Assembly (NCBI RefSeq): GCF_004210375.1
Contig: NC_134837.1
Coordinates: 165,395,310 to 165,459,309 of the forward strand
Source: Tachypleus tridentatus
Taxonomy: Eukaryota; Arthropoda; Merostomata; Xiphosura; Limulidae
Direction of reading: 5' to 3'
DNA: 64,000 bases
Shown here: piece after piece, positions 58,791 to 64,000 of the stretch
How the letters are laid out: each line of letters begins with the position of its first letter
Numbering within the stretch: the first letter of the stretch is position 1
Position numbers and translations under genes: made by a program
The notes under the pieces: model-generated
What the model was told of the DNA's origin: nothing
The model's database searches: none
The model's input: only the letters and a program-made list of their open reading frames with translations

Positions 58791-60147
58791 TATTAGCTGA
58801 GATATCAAATCTCCCTTTTACTTCTATAAATAACAGAATAAATAATTATATGTAACTTTAAATACTGCACACCATTTCGTCTTTGTTTTTAAATATATCA
58901 GAAGTATAACTTATAATTTAGTATCGAGTATGAATAACTTAAGGCTCCATGTCATAATTATACGGATTTATAACCTAATGTAAGCTCTTTGGTTATTTAC
59001 GTTCACAATAACAATGGAAACAGCCTTATCAGAAAATGGTTTCCTTATTGAATGAAGCAATGTTCTGTACTAGAACAACTAACTACTTATGTAGACAGCG
59101 ACAAAGATTCCTGTTAATAACCCATAGATTCTCAGCAGTTGGTTAACTAAAACATATTTAACGTTTTTATCAGACCCAAAGGAGCTACTAGACCACAAGT
59201 TTGTCCCTTGGAAGCTTAAATCAGTCAATGCTCTGATCTAATTCAGTATGATGTTAGTGTTGACCACTCATAAGGCACAACTGATAGAGGGAAAAAAGGC
59301 CATATGTCCAAACGTGTGTAAACTTTTAGAGGACACATATTTTCTGACAAAGAAGATCAGGGTTAAATGTTATCAAAAGAAGGTGCCCAATACTAAAAAT
59401 GACAATTCCAGTGATGAAAGCCAATCGACCTAAACGACTTCCCCAATCTCTTGGGGAAAGCGAAAAAGATTGCTATATACTTCGATTCCTGACATGTTGA
59501 AAACTATGAAATACAATAATCTTGAAACAGACTAGAATTAACTTATTTTGAATCGAATTTATTCTAAATACATATAAAAATATATTCTTATGTTCCTCAC
59601 AATTTCAACTAACAAGTGTGTAGAAAATGACGGAGAACGTAGTCTACCCATATTACGATGTCGTTTTGTTTTAATCTCACTTGAAAATAATGGTATTTAA
59701 CGATTTATATATGTTTTCCTAATCTCTACTTTTTTCTGTTCTCAAACTACGAAGTGAAAGTATGACAGCTTACAATACACGTCACGGAAGCAGAATAAAG
59801 ACAGATGCACTCTAATTATCTACTTGATTAATGAGATAATAAGCAGACTATAATATCTGTTATTTTGATGATCTTTATATTGCAGTCCAAACATATGACC
59901 ACATTATTTATTTCACGTAGAGATACAACCCACAGCGCACAAAAGCACATACGAAATCACTATTTAAAACTATGGGGTCCTCACTAATAGGATGAATAAA
60001 CATGTTTTAAAATAACAGTTTCACATTGTAACGTCTGAACAATGTGATGACAAGATATCAATTAATCTTGTAAGAAATTTGTCTTCCCGAAGATCATAGG
60101 TTTCCATTCAGGTTTTTCCACCTTTCATCTGTGTGATTGAGCAATAG
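58791..60147. other. No gene recognised
   Basis: AT-rich. A 61-codon plus-strand frame at 59248-59433 was read without recognising anything. Confidence 0.45.
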
Positions 60148-60420
60148 TTTGGTTTATTTTGAATTTCATGCAAAGCTACACGAAGGCTATCTGCGCTAGA
60201 CGTCCCTAATTTAGCAGTGTAAGACTAGAGGGTAGGCAGCTAGTCATCACCACCCACCGCCAACTCTTGGGCTACTCTTTTACCATCGAATAGTGGGACT
60301 GACCGTCACATTATAACGCTCCCACGGCTGAAAAGGCGAGCATTTTGACGTGACTGGGATTCGAACCCACAACTCTCGGATTATGAGTCGAGTGCTTTAA
60401 TCAACTGACCATGTTGGGCC
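60148..60420 (-). repeat. SINE family A
   Basis: A full-length minus-strand copy, from GTTTATTTTGAATTTCATGC to GACCATGTTGGGCC. The flanks AGCAATAG and AGCAAATAG may be an imperfect target duplication. Confidence 0.92.
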
Positions 60421-60552
60421 TGAAGCAAATAGAATATATCCCACTCTAGCTACTTTGTATATGGTTAACTCGTTCTGGCAGTCCTACAAACTTTATCACA
60501 TTGACTCGGTTACCTAACAAAAAAGATTCGTTTTAGTTCTGTAAAAATAACG

Positions 60553-60677
60553 GTTGTTATATTTTGAATTAAGCACAAAGCTACACAATGGGCTGTCTGT
60601 GCTCTGCCCATCACGGGTATCGAAACTCGTGTTTTAGCGTTGTAAGTCCGCAGATGTACCGCTGAGTCACTGGGGGC
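60553..60677 (-). repeat. SINE family C, well preserved
   Basis: ATATTTTGAATTAAGCACAA, CACAATGGGCTGTCTGTGCT, CATCACGGGTATCGAAAC and CAGATGTACCGCTGAGTCAC are all present. Confidence 0.9.
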
Positions 60678-60689
60678 AAAAAATAATGG

Positions 60690-60710
60690 TATATATATAT
60701 ATATATATTG
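60690..60710. repeat. (AT)n microsatellite
   Basis: A short AT run just beyond the head of the adjacent family C copy. Confidence 0.9.
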
Positions 60711-60895
60711 CACAGTGTAAGGTTTATTCTTTCATTCATCAAGAAACGTAAATGTTTGAAATGAACTAATTAATCTGAGAGGTGTCGGATGTTTGATCAG
60801 GTAAAATTATTTTCTTAATAGATGAAATCTCAGGCAAAACATTCACTTTTTGAAGAAGTGAAACAATTTTTAAATTGAAAATTCTATTTATTTCT

Positions 60896-61089
60896 TGTTG
60901 TTCAGTTTCATGCAAAGCTTTTCGAGGATCATCTGCGCTAGCCACCCATAACTTGAAGTAGCCCAAATACTGGGATTGGCCGTTACATTATGAAGCCCCT
61001 GCGGTTGAAATGGCGAGAATGTTCGTTGACGAGGTTCGATCCCGCGAGTAGCATATTATGAGTCGAATCTCCTAACCACTAGAACATGT
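60896..61089 (-). repeat. SINE family A with internal deletion
   Basis: A minus-strand copy. The tail (CATGCAAAGCTTTTCGAGGA) is joined near 60957 to AGTAGCCCAAATACTGGGAT, missing about 95 bp of body. The head is degraded but recognisable. Confidence 0.8.
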
Positions 61090-61221
61090 AAGAACAGGTA
61101 GAATTAACTCTACTTTTGTTTTTAACATTCCCTCTGAGACTGGATCACCACTACACTGTGACAATTAGATTACGTTCATAAATCAGTATAAGATGTTTTA
61201 TTATTGTTTTTTTCTGTGGTA

Positions 61222-61336
61222 CAGTTTGTGTTTTAGAACAAAGCATTTTAAGCTATTTGCTAAGTCTATCATATGGAATCGAACCCAGGATTTTAGTTTT
61301 ACAAGTCTGTAAACTTACCATTGACTCATCGGGGTG
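61222..61336 (-). repeat. Diverged SINE family B
   Basis: A minus-strand copy: GTTTTAGAACAAAGCATTTT, GGAATCGAACCCAGGATTTT and ACTTACCATTGACTCATCGG. It is more diverged than most B copies. Confidence 0.75.
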
Positions 61337-61339
61337 AGT

Positions 61340-62985
61340 TATTGTTTTGTAAAATGATATTAACTAACAGAAAAGGAAAACAAAAACTACAACGTTTACA
61401 CTTCAGTAATGTCATTACAATCGATAAATTTGGTAGCTCAAACTATTTGTTGGTAAATATTACCCTTAAGTAACCTTACACGAAACTTCAGGAAATAAAA
61501 CATTGCACGAATATTTAATCAATATTTGTAAGAAAGTAAGATATATCTGCCTTCTTCCTGCATGGTTACATTAAACTAGCATTCATTAAAAAATAAATAT
61601 CACAAACTAGTGTTTTGATGTGGGTATTCTTGTCCTTAACGTTACTTTATGCGATGCACGGATTTAACTAAGTTTCGACCATATCCACTCCTGAATAGAA
61701 TGATGGGAAATACTCAGCATAACTCAATGCTTATGCGAGTACTATTAATCATTGACAAGACTGACTAACGTTGACATAACGCTCCAACAGCTGAAAGTGA
61801 GGAACGTATTTTTACGAAAGTATCATGTCTCGAATCTCGAACCTTTCAGCAATATAACTAGTAACCCAAGTCAGTCAGTCTAATGTCACGCAAAAATAAA
61901 ACACCTGTACAGTAGGATCCTAGTTGAACATTCGTTTGTTCTTCGTCTTTATGTACTTAACAAAATACGCAATGCCGACTTTATTAGATGCTTGCATATT
62001 AAGTGACACAATTATATGTACTAGTATAAACTACCAGATCCTTTGAAAGGTTATTGGACCTGCTGCCTTTTCTGGAATTATCTGATAGTTCTGTAACAAT
62101 GTACTCTTACTTGACATTCAATAATGCTCACCATCCCTGAGAAAAAGGGTTTTATTGAAATTTTAGTATAACAATGAGCTACCATTACAGCATTGCATCA
62201 CGGAATATGTTTTATTCAAGTATTTTCCGTAGACACAGTTACTAATGTAGATGTCTTGCTTTTCTGCTGCAATACCCATGAGATTTTTAACAAATAAATT
62301 TGTTATTGTATTACATTTGAATCTTAATGTTTTCTCGTTTGTAATTTTTATTAGTTAAAACTAAAACAATGTAAATTATAAAAATATCAACCAGCTATGA
62401 TTGGAGATGATCGGAACGATAGCTTCCGAGATCGAATTTTTGGAAATATATATAGCAAATTCCATTATAATAAGATAGTAGTGTTTTTGCAAGTATAATA
62501 TATCCTTACCACGCCGTCAATAGATCTACATTATGATAAAGGAATATATACGTTCGTAGTTCCGACACCATCTTCTGTTGTTTGTGGATCCTACTCGTTT
62601 ATCATGCAGAACGACGGTATATTTGAGAACGCGCATAAGTACCCGTCCCCAGTGATGAGAAAGTACAAATTAATATATAGATTTAAACTATTTTATAGAC
62701 TGTAAAAAACTTAATTGTGTTGCACTCTTGTTTTCATTTATAGCCAAAGTTGCGAACTAGTTATACTGCCCATATTTTAGTCATGCCACGAGCCATTCAG
62801 TAATAACATACGGTAAATCTACATTTTAATTCTTTAAGTTACACCACATTTTGAAACGTGATAACGTGATTAATTCTTAATAATTTATTGTAAAATATCC
62901 TGCTTCCGAAATAAAATGTGCTATCAATATTATTCATGTCTGTTCTACTGTCGTATTGAAAGTGAATATTGGGTTTTAACTAGGT
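61340..62985. other. No feature seen
   Basis: AT-rich, nothing recognised. Confidence 0.5.
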
Positions 62986-63001
62986 GTCCATCTTTTCAAC
63001 G

Positions 63002-63253
63002 ACCCGGCATGTCCAAGTGGTTAAGGCACTCGACTCGTAATCTGAGGGTTCCGGGTTCGAATCCTTGTCACACCAAACCTTTCAGCCGTGGGGGTGTTGT
63101 ATTATTTCGGTCAATCCCACTATTCGTTGGTAAAAGAGTAGCCCAAGAGTTGGCGGTGGGTGGTGTTGACGAGCTGCCTTCTCTCTAGTCTTACATTGAA
63201 AAATTAGGGACGGCTAGCGCAGATAGTCCTCGTGTAGCTAAAAAACAAACAAA
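63002..63253 (+). repeat. SINE family A with perfect 12-bp target duplication
   Basis: Head ACCCGGCATGTCCAAGTGG to AAAAAACAAACAAA. It is flanked by CCATCTTTTCAA at 62988-62999 and 63254-63265. Small deletions remove CATGCTCGCC after the head and part of the tail. Confidence 0.94.
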
Positions 63254-63397
63254 CCATCTTTTCAAGCTTAAGACAGACGAATGTTCGAAGAGACACAACA
63301 GAAACATATATAAGATACCAAAGTTCAGCCAGCAAAAATAAATCACCTATCGGCCCGCGCAGACTCTCTATTATGAACTGAATTTGTACACATATAT

Positions 63398-63665
63398 GGG
63401 CAAGATTTTGTGGTTAAAGCGCTCGACTAGCAATCTCATGGCCGCAGATTCAAATCCCCTTTATCGAACACGCTCGCGTTTTCAGCCGTGGGGGCGTTAT
63501 AAAGTGAAGGTCAGTCCCACTATTCGTTGGTAGAAGAGTAGCCCAAGAGTTGGCAGTGGGTGGTAATGACTAGCTGCCCTCCCTCTAGTTTTACGCTGCT
63601 AAATTAGGGACTGCTAGCACAGATAGCCCTCGTGTAGCTTTGTGCGAAATTTAAAACAAACCAAA
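63398..63665 (+). repeat. SINE family A with mutated head
   Basis: The head is diverged (CAAGATTTTGTGGTTAAAGC, anticodon-loop region CTAGCAA) while the body and tail remain close to consensus. Confidence 0.88.
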
Positions 63666-64000
63666 ACCCTGCCCTCGGTGGAAAATATTAGTCACTGTGT
63701 ATCTTTAAGTAATGTATGCTACATTACAATAGTATTTCCCACAAGACAGGGCATATGAGACCTTACAGAAATGACCCAGAATGAAAGAAGTAGAACGAAA
63801 GGAATTATAAATCTTTCTTGACCCATAACCTATTAGAACTACACAATATGGTTAGTAAAGCGTACGTCTGAAGATATTTATATAGTGTTTGTTCTAGTAA
63901 AAACCGAGAGTGTTGTTGAACCCACTCTCAAGTTACTCAATCAAGTAATGATTTAGATTTGTAGTTTTATAGGTAGACTAACACATGATAAACATAAAAA
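63666..64000. other. No feature seen
   Basis: AT-rich to the window edge; nothing recognised. Confidence 0.5.

Noticed and set aside
49096..64000. Upstream K2P exons (M1 and first pore helix)
   Set aside because: I scanned the minus strand for a TTIG-type pore sequence followed by a donor and found none; the exons probably lie outside the window.
1..64000. CRISPR arrays, bacterial operons or ribosome binding sites
   Set aside because: The window is eukaryotic; short direct repeats are microsatellites, tandem duplications or SINE copies without regular spacers.

Overview
This is a 64 kb window of an AT-rich animal genome: intron-bearing genes, mostly non-coding sequence and dense transposon debris. 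The repeats suggest an arthropod, most likely a horseshoe crab (Xiphosura). The clearest clue is a SINE of about 275 bp with a threonine-tRNA-like head that I associate with horseshoe crab assemblies. That placement is from memory and was not searched.

Only two host genes can be supported, both on the minus strand. The first (about 4868-2961, probably with upstream exons at 5028-4958 and perhaps near 25 kb) encodes a protein of about 635 residues with five tandem C2H2 zinc fingers in a Ser/Pro/Gln-rich context, so a likely nuclear transcription factor. The second (49095-48047) is the last coding exon of a two-pore-domain (K2P/TWiK-type) potassium channel. It carries the end of the first pore, M2, an unusually long M2-M3 linker, M3, the second pore with a GFGD filter, M4 and a short tail. 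Its upstream exons were not found and probably lie beyond the right edge.

Layout: 1-2960, 3' flank of the zinc-finger gene; 2961-5028, zinc-finger coding exons; about 5.8-7.9 kb, a decayed jockey-type LINE; 8-18 kb, sparse sequence with a LINE tail at 13.7-14.2 kb; 18.3-22.3 kb, a long decayed I/jockey-type LINE with endonuclease, reverse transcriptase and RNase H remnants, ending in a perfect 117-bp inverted repeat; 25.0-25.7 kb, a CpG-retaining stretch that could hold the zinc-finger promoter; 29.6-30.8 kb, a CR1-like LINE tail; 32.5-32.8 kb, a Tc1-like fragment; 41.1-43.3 kb, a hAT-like remnant; 44.2-46.6 kb, a CR1-like LINE cut by two SINEs; 48.0-49.1 kb, the channel exon; 49-64 kb, a SINE-rich region with a Penelope-like remnant at 52.1 kb.

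The repeat landscape is the most striking part. Three tRNA-derived SINE families (called A, B and C here) differ in their heads but share a short 3' tail, which suggests mobilisation by one LINE machinery. Several copies have target-site duplications and several are nested, giving a relative order of insertion. Family A is absent before 29.6 kb and dense after 33 kb. I found no rRNA gene, intact tRNA gene, CRISPR array or viral gene.
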